Below, piece by piece: positions 33,950 through 40,821 of a stretch of 40,821 bases of DNA (the first letter of the stretch is position 1; each line of letters begins with the position of its first letter). The notes below the pieces were generated by a model that saw nothing but the letters and a program-made list of their open reading frames with translations, ran no database searches and was not told the DNA's origin. The DNA is from Leptolyngbyaceae cyanobacterium RM1_1_2 (GTDB lineage Bacteria > Cyanobacteriota > Cyanobacteriia > Phormidesmidales > Phormidesmidaceae). The position numbers were made by a program, and so were the translations under genes. The DNA is taken from NCBI GenBank assembly GCA_012032345.1, contig JAAUQI010000041.1:1-40821 (forward strand), read 5' to 3'.

Positions 33950-36469
33950 TCATCTGCCTCCTTGCCTGAAAAGCTTGAATGCGCGTAGCAGATTTAGCTT
34001 TTGAACCGAAGCGATCGCCTGTAGCATTTGTAAATTAGGCAAGTCAGGCTGAATTTGTTCGGCTCTTCTGAGGGCCTGATCGGCCTGAAAGGGTTGCCAG
34101 TCATAGAGATAAACAAATCCTAGATAGGCCCAATTATAGGGATTTTCGGGGCTGAGTCGGGTGATGGTTTTTAATGTGGCGATCGCCTCGGGTGCCTGCT
34201 GCTGCAATATCTGAGCCAGTAAAAGCGAATAGAGCCACTCTAAGCGCTCGGGTGATTGTGATAGGCGGTAGGTCATTGCCTGCTCGGTCTGACGCAGATA
34301 GTCTTGAGTGGCGTCGTACTGATTGATCCGCCCCACTTCCGAAAAAATGGGATCGATCTCTCCGGCAGGCAAGGCTAGAGCAAGCTGCCGCAGTACGGTC
34401 ACTAAATCGAGCGGTGGTACTGCTGTAGGCACTGATGCCTCGGCGCTTAGATCAACCTGCACCCCAGGTATCTCCAAGGCATAGTTCTCTCCTGTATGCC
34501 GATTCAAATAGCGGGCTTGAAGCCGATAGCGTCCTGCAGGCAAGGCTTCTGGAGGATGCACTGCCAAATATTCGCTCACTAGAAAACCATCATTTGGGTC
34601 AGGGTGAGTTTTGCCTGCCATTACCTGCCCTAGTCCAATGGCGTGATCGCTAATCCAGGCGGGGCGAGCGCCGCTGTCGTCGTTGAGGGGCTGCCAGGTG
34701 AGCAGCAATAGCCCTGCCTCTAAGGCTGGCCACGGGCCTCGGATACGGTAAGTGATGGGAAAAGATTGACCCGGTGACAGTTGCCGAGCCACCTCGACCG
34801 CTGTGAACTCAACAGTGGTTGCGGGCTGATTTAAGGGTTCGACCTGAACCTGAGGCACAAAACGCCGTAGCAGGCGCAGTTCGCTTTGATCTGGCAGCGG
34901 CCAGCGCCGAAAAATCTCTAAGGTATCAGACGTTTCTAGGGCTGCTTTAAGCTGGGCCTGTCCGGCCTCGATGCTGCCATAGTCGCCCTGATAGCCGGTT
35001 TTGGTCAGATACCAATTGAGGTAGCGGCTATCTTGTAAAGCTGTTTTAGAGCTAAAGGAGAGCTGACGACCGTTAACCTGAAAGCTATCGAGCGCCCCGT
35101 AAAAGTCCATATTTTGAGGATTGACAGCGGCAGTATTGACCGCTAGCCCCAGCGTGGACTGCAGATAGGGCATATCCTGAGTGATGGCGTCAATAACGGC
35201 AGCATTTGGCCAGCGATCGCCGCCTCGATCCGGGGGCCACTTAGCCCCTTTAATCAAGCCAGCATCAGGTAGAGCAAACATTCTAGCCAGCAGCACTAGC
35301 GCTGAGAGGGTTACCGCTCCCCACCTTAGCCACTGCCAGGGGCGATCGCGCCCCAATGTCAGCCCCCGAGCTAGCACAATCGCTATGGCCGGGAAAAAGG
35401 CAATGATAATGCGCGGCTGCTTATTGGGGCCGAGGGTGCCCAACAGGTAGATACCTACCAAAAAGGCCAGCAGCCAGAGCCAGCTTTGGCGAGTCGCTCC
35501 CAAGAAACGATCTTGGCTGATGTTCTTTTGATCAAGCGTAGCCAAGTGCCCGTAGCCAAACGCGATCGCCCCTAATCCTGCTAGCCAAGCTCCGATCGCA
35601 GCCAACAAAACGGGGAACGAAACAATCTCTGGCAAAACCTGTAGATAAAATAGCCAGCCCGCCAGCGTATTCACCTGAGGCGATTTGCGGTAAATGACTC
35701 CAGCCTGCGCCCCGCCAAAAGTTGTGGAAACAATTGTCAGCCAGTTGGTGCTAAACCAAGGCCAAATCACAGCAGCGGCAATGGCGCTGCCGACAAAAAT
35801 CTGTAGCAACTGCTGCCAGCGGCGCTGCCATAGACTCACACCCAAAGCCCATGCCAAAGGCGGCATGATAAATAAAAGTCCAGAAGTTCGAGCCAGCAAA
35901 GTTAGCCCTAAACTCGCGCCCCAAACAGGCACCCACAGCCACTGCTGACGGCTTTTTACAGCAGTCCACCAGTAAGTCAGACTCATCAGGGCCACTGCAA
36001 ACACAGCCGCCAGACCAAAATCCAGCAGATAGGTAATTCGCAAAGCCGCCAGCGTTGGCGACAGCAGACTCAATCCCGCCGCCCAACCCCCAACTTGAGC
36101 AGAAAACAGCCGCCGCCCCGTCAAATGAATGCTGACCAGCATGACCGCCATCAGAGTCAGGTTGACTAGAACCGCCTGATCGGCACCGGGGCCAAACAAA
36201 AAGAAAAAAGGGGTGGTCAATGTATAAATTAGCGGCCCTCGCTGCGTCGGAGCCTGTTGCCAAAACGCTCGCCACCATTCTGCCGACAGCCATTGGGGCT
36301 GCTGTAGTACACGCCAGTGGTTCATAGCGCGGCTGAGGTGATCGCCTTGATCCCAGGCCGGAGGAGCCCGATCTAAACTGAGCCAGATAGTATCTGTGGC
36401 CACAACTAAAAGCCACAGCAAGCACAAGACTAGCCAGGGATTGAGGGAGAGCCGAAAGCGACAGCGCAT
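33950..36469 (-). CDS. GT39-like membrane glycosyltransferase with C-terminal TPR
   Basis: This 839-residue integral-membrane protein resembles the PMT/ArnT (GT-C) glycosyltransferases, which use lipid-phosphate sugars. A first helix (about 11-28) is followed by the periplasmic loop RAPPAWDQGDHLSRAMNH (about 34-51), with Asp in the place of the catalytic acidic residue. About ten further helices run to residue 420 (for example RITYLLDFGLAAVFAVALMSLTYWWTAV; GTLGPNKQPRIIIAFFPAIAIVLARGL). Residues 420-700 form a soluble part with beta-rich segments. The last about 120 residues contain TPR-like helices (PYNWAYLGFVYLYDWQPFQADQALRRAEQIQPDLPN). The acceptor and donor are unknown; a cell-surface glycan is likely. 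The DUF3067 gene precedes it. Confidence 0.82.
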   Translation of the reverse strand: MRCRFRLSLNPWLVLCLLWLLVVATDTIWLSLDRAPPAWDQGDHLSRAMNHWRVLQQPQWLSAEWWRAFWQQAPTQRGPLIYTLTTPFFFLFGPGADQAVLVNLTLMAVMLVSIHLTGRRLFSAQVGGWAAGLSLLSPTLAALRITYLLDFGLAAVFAVALMSLTYWWTAVKSRQQWLWVPVWGASLGLTLLARTSGLLFIMPPLAWALGVSLWQRRWQQLLQIFVGSAIAAAVIWPWFSTNWLTIVSTTFGGAQAGVIYRKSPQVNTLAGWLFYLQVLPEIVSFPVLLAAIGAWLAGLGAIAFGYGHLATLDQKNISQDRFLGATRQSWLWLLAFLVGIYLLGTLGPNKQPRIIIAFFPAIAIVLARGLTLGRDRPWQWLRWGAVTLSALVLLARMFALPDAGLIKGAKWPPDRGGDRWPNAAVIDAITQDMPYLQSTLGLAVNTAAVNPQNMDFYGALDSFQVNGRQLSFSSKTALQDSRYLNWYLTKTGYQGDYGSIEAGQAQLKAALETSDTLEIFRRWPLPDQSELRLLRRFVPQVQVEPLNQPATTVEFTAVEVARQLSPGQSFPITYRIRGPWPALEAGLLLLTWQPLNDDSGARPAWISDHAIGLGQVMAGKTHPDPNDGFLVSEYLAVHPPEALPAGRYRLQARYLNRHTGENYALEIPGVQVDLSAEASVPTAVPPLDLVTVLRQLALALPAGEIDPIFSEVGRINQYDATQDYLRQTEQAMTYRLSQSPERLEWLYSLLLAQILQQQAPEAIATLKTITRLSPENPYNWAYLGFVYLYDWQPFQADQALRRAEQIQPDLPNLQMLQAIASVQKLNLLRAFKLFRQGGR

Positions 36470-36546
36470 AGTCTATAACTGAAATTAACTGAGATGATTA
36501 ACTGATCGCACTGGCAGCTTACGGGCAGTTGAACTGTCCAGAGTGC

Positions 36547-36864
36547 TTAAAAATCGCTGATTAGCCACTCTGACGCCCGCTCCCCCAAATCAATTGGAAT
36601 ACTGACAGCTTTACCCAAACGAGGCCGCTCTTGAGTTTTCTCAATGTATTGTCTGACATAGCCTACGCTGCCCCACTCTTCTAGGTGAGTTGCAACATCA
36701 TCTAGATGCTCAAGATATTCCACCTCGTCCATAGGAAAAGAAGCTTGCTCAAGATAGCGCCACATTACCTGCACAAAGACTTTACCCTGCGCCTGGCGCA
36801 GTTGAATATCAAACGAGTATCCCCACTTGTCAAGAAGTAGTTCCTGTAGCTCCTGTCCCGTCAT
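36547..36864 (-). CDS. DUF3067 family protein
   Basis: This 105-residue soluble protein matches DUF3067 as I know it in cyanobacteria and plastids: MTGQELQELLLDKWGYSFDIQLRQAQGKVFVQVMWRYLEQASFPMDEVEYLEHLDDVA, then ERPRLGKAVSIPIDLGERASEWLI at the C-terminus. No membrane helix or metal motif is seen. Its function is unknown. It is divergent from petC, with about 500 bases between, and such neighbourhoods next to petCA are common in cyanobacteria; involvement in cytochrome b6f or thylakoid biology is only inferred. Confidence 0.85.
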   Translation of the reverse strand: MTGQELQELLLDKWGYSFDIQLRQAQGKVFVQVMWRYLEQASFPMDEVEYLEHLDDVATHLEEWGSVGYVRQYIEKTQERPRLGKAVSIPIDLGERASEWLISDF

Positions 36865-37368
36865 AGCAGCTTCAGCGGTGCATAATGTTTGTGAACAACC
36901 TAATTATCCTGCTAGTCGAAAGCCGCAGGCAGCGTTCAACAAACTCTAAAAAAGAAATCACTTATTTACATTACTTAATGACAGATGGAGCCTTTAGTTA
37001 AATCTAGTGGATTGAAGGATACTTGAACGTATCAGCTTATCAACGACCAAGGATTAAGAAATGCCTTGATTGTAAAGCGTTTTTGGATCTCTATCCGATT
37101 AAAAATTGAGCAACGCCGTAAAAAACTTAGCAAGACTCCTGAGAATGGGATGTCTGCAAGAGCAGCAAAATGTAATAATACCTGTAGAAAATCTGCAAAC
37201 TTATTTCACAGATACTCATAAATTCAGCAGGGTCTGTCTGTGGAGTGGTGCTGGCAACAAGCAAGAAATACCAAAAACGCTTGCAGTTGATCGGCTTTGG
37301 CCGATTCATCTTTGATATAAAGTCTTAATACCTATACTTTTGTTCTCGACGTTTATTTGCCTTAAATC
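36865..37368. promoter_or_regulatory. Divergent region between the DUF3067 gene and petCA
   Basis: No gene is supported in these 504 AT-rich bases. The petCA promoter must lie here. A 6-bp perfect hairpin, ATCGGC-TTTG-GCCGAT (about 37290-37305), sits in the likely leader, and TATAAA (about 37316-37321) is a possible -10 without a good -35. A possible frame at 37106-37315 has poor composition and no ribosome site. Confidence 0.4.
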
Positions 37369-37911
37369 ATGACTCAAGCTTCTGGAACTCCGGATGTCCC
37401 TGATCTCGGACGCCGTCAATTCATGAATCTCCTGACGTTTGGTGCCGTGACAGGTACCGCTTTGGGTGCTTTGTATCCGATCGTTAAATATTTCATCCCG
37501 CCTTCAAGTGGGGCTGCGGGTGGCGGTGTTACGGCCAAGGACGCCCTTGGCAACGACATTGTTGTCAGCCGGTTTTTAGCAGAGCACACGGTTGGCTCTC
37601 GCACATTGGCACAGGGTCTAAAAGGTGATCCAACCTATCTAGTGGTTCAAGAAGACGGTGCTTTAGCTAGCTACGGCATCAACTCTATCTGCACTCATCT
37701 GGGCTGTGTTGTTCCGTGGAATGCCAGCGAGAATAAGTTTATCTGTCCTTGCCACGGTTCCCAATACGACGCTGCTGGTAAGGTAGTCCGGGGGCCTGCT
37801 CCTTTGTCTCTGGCACTGGCCCATGCCGATGTCACCGAAGATGAGAAGGTTGTGCTTTCGCCTTGGACTGAAACTGATTTTCGAACGGGCGAAAATCCCT
37901 GGTGGGCCTAA
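37369..37911 (+). CDS. petC: Cytochrome b6f Rieske iron-sulfur protein
   Basis: PetC carries electrons from plastoquinol to cytochrome f in the b6f complex. The N-terminus has a twin-arginine anchor ([16 protein letters not shown], residues 14-29) and one membrane helix, followed by a Gly-rich hinge (SGAAGGGV). The [2Fe-2S] site is complete: Cys108 and His110 in CTHLGC, Cys126 and His129 in CPCHGSQYD, with Cys113 and Cys128 forming the stabilising disulfide. The length of 180 residues is standard. The start ATG 37369 is clear. petA follows 74 bases later, giving the usual petC-petA operon. Confidence 0.98.
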   Translation: MTQASGTPDVPDLGRRQFMNLLTFGAVTGTALGALYPIVKYFIPPSSGAAGGGVTAKDALGNDIVVSRFLAEHTVGSRTLAQGLKGDPTYLVVQEDGALASYGINSICTHLGCVVPWNASENKFICPCHGSQYDAAGKVVRGPAPLSLALAHADVTEDEKVVLSPWTETDFRTGENPWWA

Positions 37912-37985
37912 GATTTAGCGCTATTCGCTAATCTCTCTGTTTGCTCTGCATCAATTGACTTGTTCGATTTGCATACATTTTACTA

Positions 37986-38975
37986 ATGAAGATTCAATTC
38001 TCACGAGTATTTAGCCTGCGTCAGCTAGCCCAAGCAGTTCTTCGACAAAGCTTAATTGCGATCGCGGCTATTACACTGCTGTTAACGGGTGGCTTATCTT
38101 TTCCGCAGTCTGCTGCTGCTTACCCTTTTTGGGCACAGCAAAACTACGAAAGTCCCCGTGAAGCCACAGGCAAAATCGTCTGCGCCAACTGTCACCTAGC
38201 AGCAAAGCCAACCCAGGTTGAAGTTCCCCAGGCAGTCTTACCTGACAGCGTTTTTAAGGCAGTTGTCAAAATTCCCTACGACTTAGAGACTCAGCAGGTA
38301 CTGGGTGATGGCAGCAAGGGTGGCCTCAACGTAGGTGCAATCCTGATGCTGCCTGAAGGCTTTAAGATCGCTCCTGACGATCGCATTTCTGAAGAACTTA
38401 GAGAAGAAGTCGGCAACACCTACTTTTTGCCCTACAGTGACGAACAGCCTAACTGGGTGATTGTTGGCCCCTTACCCGGCGAGCAATATCAGGAAATTGT
38501 GTTTCCGGTGCTGGCTCCTGATCCTGGTCAGGACAAAAGCCTACACTTTGGCAAATACTCTATCCATGTCGGCGGCAACCGAGGTCGCGGACAGGTTTAT
38601 CCTAACGGCCAAGCCAGCAACAACACCGCCTACAACGCCGCTAAAGCTGGCACTATTGCCCAGGTTGAAGCTGGAGCTGATGGGGGCTATAGCGTCACTT
38701 TGCAGCCAGCCGAAGGTGACGCGGTCGTGACTCAGATTCCAGTCGGCCCAGAGCTGCTCATAGCCGAAGGCGATCAGGTTGAGGCGGGTCAGGCATTAAC
38801 CACTAACCCCAACATGGGTGGCTTTGGTCAGGTTGATACTGAAATCGTGCTGCAAAGTCCTAACCGGATTAAAGGCTTAGTAGCGTTTCTCGCGGCGGTA
38901 ACGCTTTCGCAGATTATGCTGGTCTTGAAGAAGAAGCAGGTTGAGAAAGTCCAGGCTGCTGAGATGTCCTTCTAA
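37986..38975 (+). CDS. petA: Cytochrome f
   Basis: PetA is the c-type cytochrome subunit of the b6f complex, passing electrons to plastocyanin or cytochrome c6 in the lumen. The signal peptide (residues 1-45, hydrophobic core [15 protein letters not shown]) ends AAA before Tyr46, whose amino group is the sixth heme ligand ([17 protein letters not shown]). The heme-binding motif is Cys66-Ala-Asn-Cys69-His70. A large lumenal domain follows. The C-terminal anchor is [21 protein letters not shown]. The length of 329 residues is typical. It is cotranscribed with petC, and a strong terminator follows. Confidence 0.98.
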   Translation: MKIQFSRVFSLRQLAQAVLRQSLIAIAAITLLLTGGLSFPQSAAAYPFWAQQNYESPREATGKIVCANCHLAAKPTQVEVPQAVLPDSVFKAVVKIPYDLETQQVLGDGSKGGLNVGAILMLPEGFKIAPDDRISEELREEVGNTYFLPYSDEQPNWVIVGPLPGEQYQEIVFPVLAPDPGQDKSLHFGKYSIHVGGNRGRGQVYPNGQASNNTAYNAAKAGTIAQVEAGADGGYSVTLQPAEGDAVVTQIPVGPELLIAEGDQVEAGQALTTNPNMGGFGQVDTEIVLQSPNRIKGLVAFLAAVTLSQIMLVLKKKQVEKVQAAEMSF

Positions 38976-38997
38976 CGACGCTCTACGACTTGATTAG

Positions 38998-39035
38998 AAT
39001 TGGGATGGGGCTAGTAGCTCTCATCCCAATTTTTG
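38998..39035 (+). terminator. petCA intrinsic terminator
   Basis: A 10-bp perfect stem (AATTGGGATG with CATCCCAATT) around a loop that can fold further (GCT/AGC), followed by TTTT. It starts 23 bases after the petA stop. Confidence 0.88.
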
Positions 39036-39254
39036 TGGAAAATTTCCTCAATAGCCGCTAGCGGGTCATACCTTTACGTCATGATTACATCACCGTGAAG
39101 ATTCAATCAGGGGCGATCGCCTGCCTAAACTAGAAAATATAAGATGATTGCGAACTCAAAATGCAGCCTCTATGAATCATCCTTACCTGGATGACATGGG
39201 GCTTCAAACAAATTTTGCTAGCAAACTTTTATTGGCTATCTCAAAAGGATTACG

Positions 39255-40821
39255 GTGCTCAAAACACGTCAAAACACTCATCTGGTTGAAGACGAAACCA
39301 AAACGCTGCTGGGCTGGGCGGCTGCGATCGCAGAGTCCAATGAAACCTACTTCACAAAAGGGCAAAAGCTAGCCCGTCGTTTAGGCGCGCACTACCGACG
39401 AGACGGGCTGGCTGAGCTAGGTTTTTGGACACCGGAACTGGTCAGCGATATCATTCAGTCTGAAAGCCAGCTTGATCTAGAAATCTTTACGCCAATAGAG
39501 CCGATTGATTTTAGAGTGCCGGATCAGGCCGTTCGCTTTCGGCGCGATCGCGTCCCAGTCATGAAGCAGGGAGAGTTTATCTGGGCGGTTGTTGCTGGAA
39601 TGCGTCCGGGCACCCGCGCTCGTGCTGGCTCTTTTTACTGGCTACGCTATGTCGATGCCGAAAACCGGGTACACATCATCCGCGATCCGCTGGCCTATTC
39701 GCTGCCCTACGGCGTGTTTGCTCCCGCAGAGTTTTACGATATGCGGCGACTCCAGCGCAGCCGTGCGGATATGGCCTATCTACGCCGCACCTCTGCTCCG
39801 CCCTCAGTGCCAGACGCCCCCATTCCCCGGGTGCCTGACCCGATCAATATCCTGCAAATTCACGTCAAGACGGCTTCTGCAGAAGGCAGCCTCGAAGGGC
39901 TAACCAGCATTTACAAACAAATTTCAGAAAAGCTAGCCAACCAAACACCGCTGACACCCTTGGAACAGGCTTACATGGGCTTTGATTCGGTGCAGCTTTT
40001 ACCGATTGAGCCCACAATCGAATACCGCCGGGAAGACGATAATATTGAACACGAGTTTTTTGCTATTCATCTCCCTGAGACAGCAGCCGATCAGGCGGTA
40101 GATGAAGAGAGCCTAGAGCTAGAAGTGAGGCTGCGCAAGCCCGATACCCAAAACTGGGGCTATGACGTCCCTATTTTGGGATCTGCAGCCACTAATCCAG
40201 CGGTTTTGGGCAGCTTGCGGCCTGACGAAATCGTGGATCTAATTGCCACGCTGCACAATTTTTCTGCTGGCCCGATCAAAATTATTTACGACCTGGTTTA
40301 TGGTCACGCCGATAACCAGTCTTTAGAACTGCTGACCCAGCAGTTCTTTAAGGGGCCAAATATGTACGGCCAGGATCTTAACCATCAGCTTCCTCAGGTT
40401 CGGGCTATCTTACTGGAGATGCAGCGACGTAAGCTCAATACCGGAGCTGATGGTATTCGAGTAGACGGTGGTCAAGACTTTCGTTTTTTCAACCCGCTGA
40501 CGGGCATTGTAGAGCAGGATGATGCCTATCTACTGGCGATGAGCGATGTCGTGCAGGAGATTAATGGCTGTCGGCGGCTGATGTTTACTATTTTTGAAGA
40601 TGGACGTCCTTGGCCACAGCCCGGTTGGGAAGAAATTTCAACTTACCGGGAACTGGTGGAGCTAAAGCCAGAATCTTATCAGTGGGGGCCGCTAATTTTT
40701 GCCCATAATACGCCAACGCTGCAGGGATTTTGGGATCGCAAGTGGCGGCGAGTTTGTGAAGTGATTTTCAAGGGGATCACTGGATTACTGGCTGTGGCAA
40801 TCACGATACAGTGCGCCGGGG
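39255..40821 (+). CDS. Glucosylglycerol hydrolase-like GH13 enzyme, partial and frameshifted near its end
   Basis: This open frame runs from GTG 39255 (LKTRQNTHLVEDETKTLLGW), with AAAGGA about six bases before it, to the window edge. It resembles cyanobacterial glucosylglycerol hydrolase, a member of the GH13 clan that breaks down the compatible solute glucosylglycerol when salt stress ends. Evidence: TLHNFSAGPIKIIYDLVYGHADNQ (first GH13 region), NTGADGIRVDGGQDFRFF with the likely nucleophile Asp in GIRVDG, and MFTIFEDGRPWPQ with the putative acid Glu. Near 40765-40768 the frame changes: the -1 frame gives GDHWITGCGNHDTVRRG with the conserved NHD motif. One missing T in the T-run restores it. 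No in-frame ATG lies between the last upstream stop (39219) and the GTG. The C-terminus lies outside the window. Confidence 0.8.
   Translation, partial: MLKTRQNTHLVEDETKTLLGWAAAIAESNETYFTKGQKLARRLGAHYRRDGLAELGFWTPELVSDIIQSESQLDLEIFTPIEPIDFRVPDQAVRFRRDRVPVMKQGEFIWAVVAGMRPGTRARAGSFYWLRYVDAENRVHIIRDPLAYSLPYGVFAPAEFYDMRRLQRSRADMAYLRRTSAPPSVPDAPIPRVPDPINILQIHVKTASAEGSLEGLTSIYKQISEKLANQTPLTPLEQAYMGFDSVQLLPIEPTIEYRREDDNIEHEFFAIHLPETAADQAVDEESLELEVRLRKPDTQNWGYDVPILGSAATNPAVLGSLRPDEIVDLIATLHNFSAGPIKIIYDLVYGHADNQSLELLTQQFFKGPNMYGQDLNHQLPQVRAILLEMQRRKLNTGADGIRVDGGQDFRFFNPLTGIVEQDDAYLLAMSDVVQEINGCRRLMFTIFEDGRPWPQPGWEEISTYRELVELKPESYQWGPLIFAHNTPTLQGFWDRKWRRVCEVIFKGITGLLAVAITIQCAG

Noticed and set aside
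37106-37315. A 69-codon frame in front of petC
   Set aside because: It lies in the likely promoter/leader region, has no ribosome site and no family resemblance.
1749-40768. Programmed -1 frameshifting to explain the broken genes
   Set aside because: The breaks lack a heptanucleotide slippery site plus stem-loop, the genes are unrelated, and one break has the opposite sense.
1-40821. CRISPR array
   Set aside because: No regularly spaced direct repeats and no cas genes were seen; the only tandem repeat is the heptamer array.
1-40821. Frequent GCGATCGC octamers as a new repeat
   Set aside because: This is the known cyanobacterial HIP1 element, abundant within and between genes.

Overview
The window is cyanobacterial chromosome. 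It carries petC-petA (Rieske protein and cytochrome f), a CAAD-type membrane domain inside valyl-tRNA synthetase, a DnaB intein, small proteins that look restricted to cyanobacteria (DUF3067 and DUF3531 types), a CyaC-type adenylate cyclase, a glucosylglycerol-hydrolase-like enzyme, and very many GCGATCGC (HIP1) octamers. Gene content and HIP1 density suggest a Leptolyngbya- or Synechococcus-like filamentous or unicellular lineage; I cannot name the species.

Layout. Bases 1-2270: the tail of an IS630-type transposase next to a lone, frameshifted nrtA. 2273-6624 (minus): a family 2 glycosyltransferase and valS with its CAAD insert. 6800-9871 (plus): a fatty-acid-hydroxylase-type enzyme, a DppC-like permease and hisC. 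9895-11239 (minus): an unknown protein and a GNAT acetyltransferase. 11483-15985 (plus): cyaC followed closely by a TonB-like protein. 16052-17244: tRNA-Gly(TCC), a heptamer repeat and an EamA transporter. 17225-20063 (minus): an unrecognised large protein with glycosyltransferase-A-like motifs, and a cyclophilin. 20391-21799 (plus): a decayed small membrane-protein gene, a 38-aa ORF and a VOC-family protein. 21839-24656 (minus): a pentapeptide-like/HhH/multi-span membrane protein coupled to 5-formyl-THF cyclo-ligase. A perfect 40-bp palindrome at 24753-24792 separates it from 25017-27047 (plus: unknown, DUF1499, ExoD). 27072-30428 (minus): gloB-rplI-dnaB. 30585-32559 (plus): three conserved cyanobacterial proteins ending at a bidirectional terminator shared with prs. 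33950-36864 (minus): a GT39-like enzyme and a DUF3067 protein. 37369-38975: petCA with a clear terminator. 39255-end: a GH13-like glucosylglycerol hydrolase that runs off the window.

The genes are mostly housekeeping (translation, replication, photosynthetic electron transport, histidine, folate and PRPP metabolism), with sensory (cyaC), envelope (two glycosyltransferases, ExoD, TonB-like) and osmolyte (glucosylglycerol) functions between them. No single large new system is visible.

The most striking pattern is that at least five genes (nrtA, cyaC, the TonB-like gene, the GT-A-like gene twice, and the glucosylglycerol hydrolase) are broken by single-base indels, five of the six in the -1 sense, at least three of them beside short base runs. 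This looks more like sequence error than biology and should be settled before any of these is called a pseudogene. By contrast, the remnant at 20391-20622 has four separate stop substitutions and reads as real decay. The best biological leads are the GT-A-like protein, the 40-bp palindrome, the DnaB mini-intein with a slightly shifted junction, and the possible coupled leader peptide before the hydroxylase.
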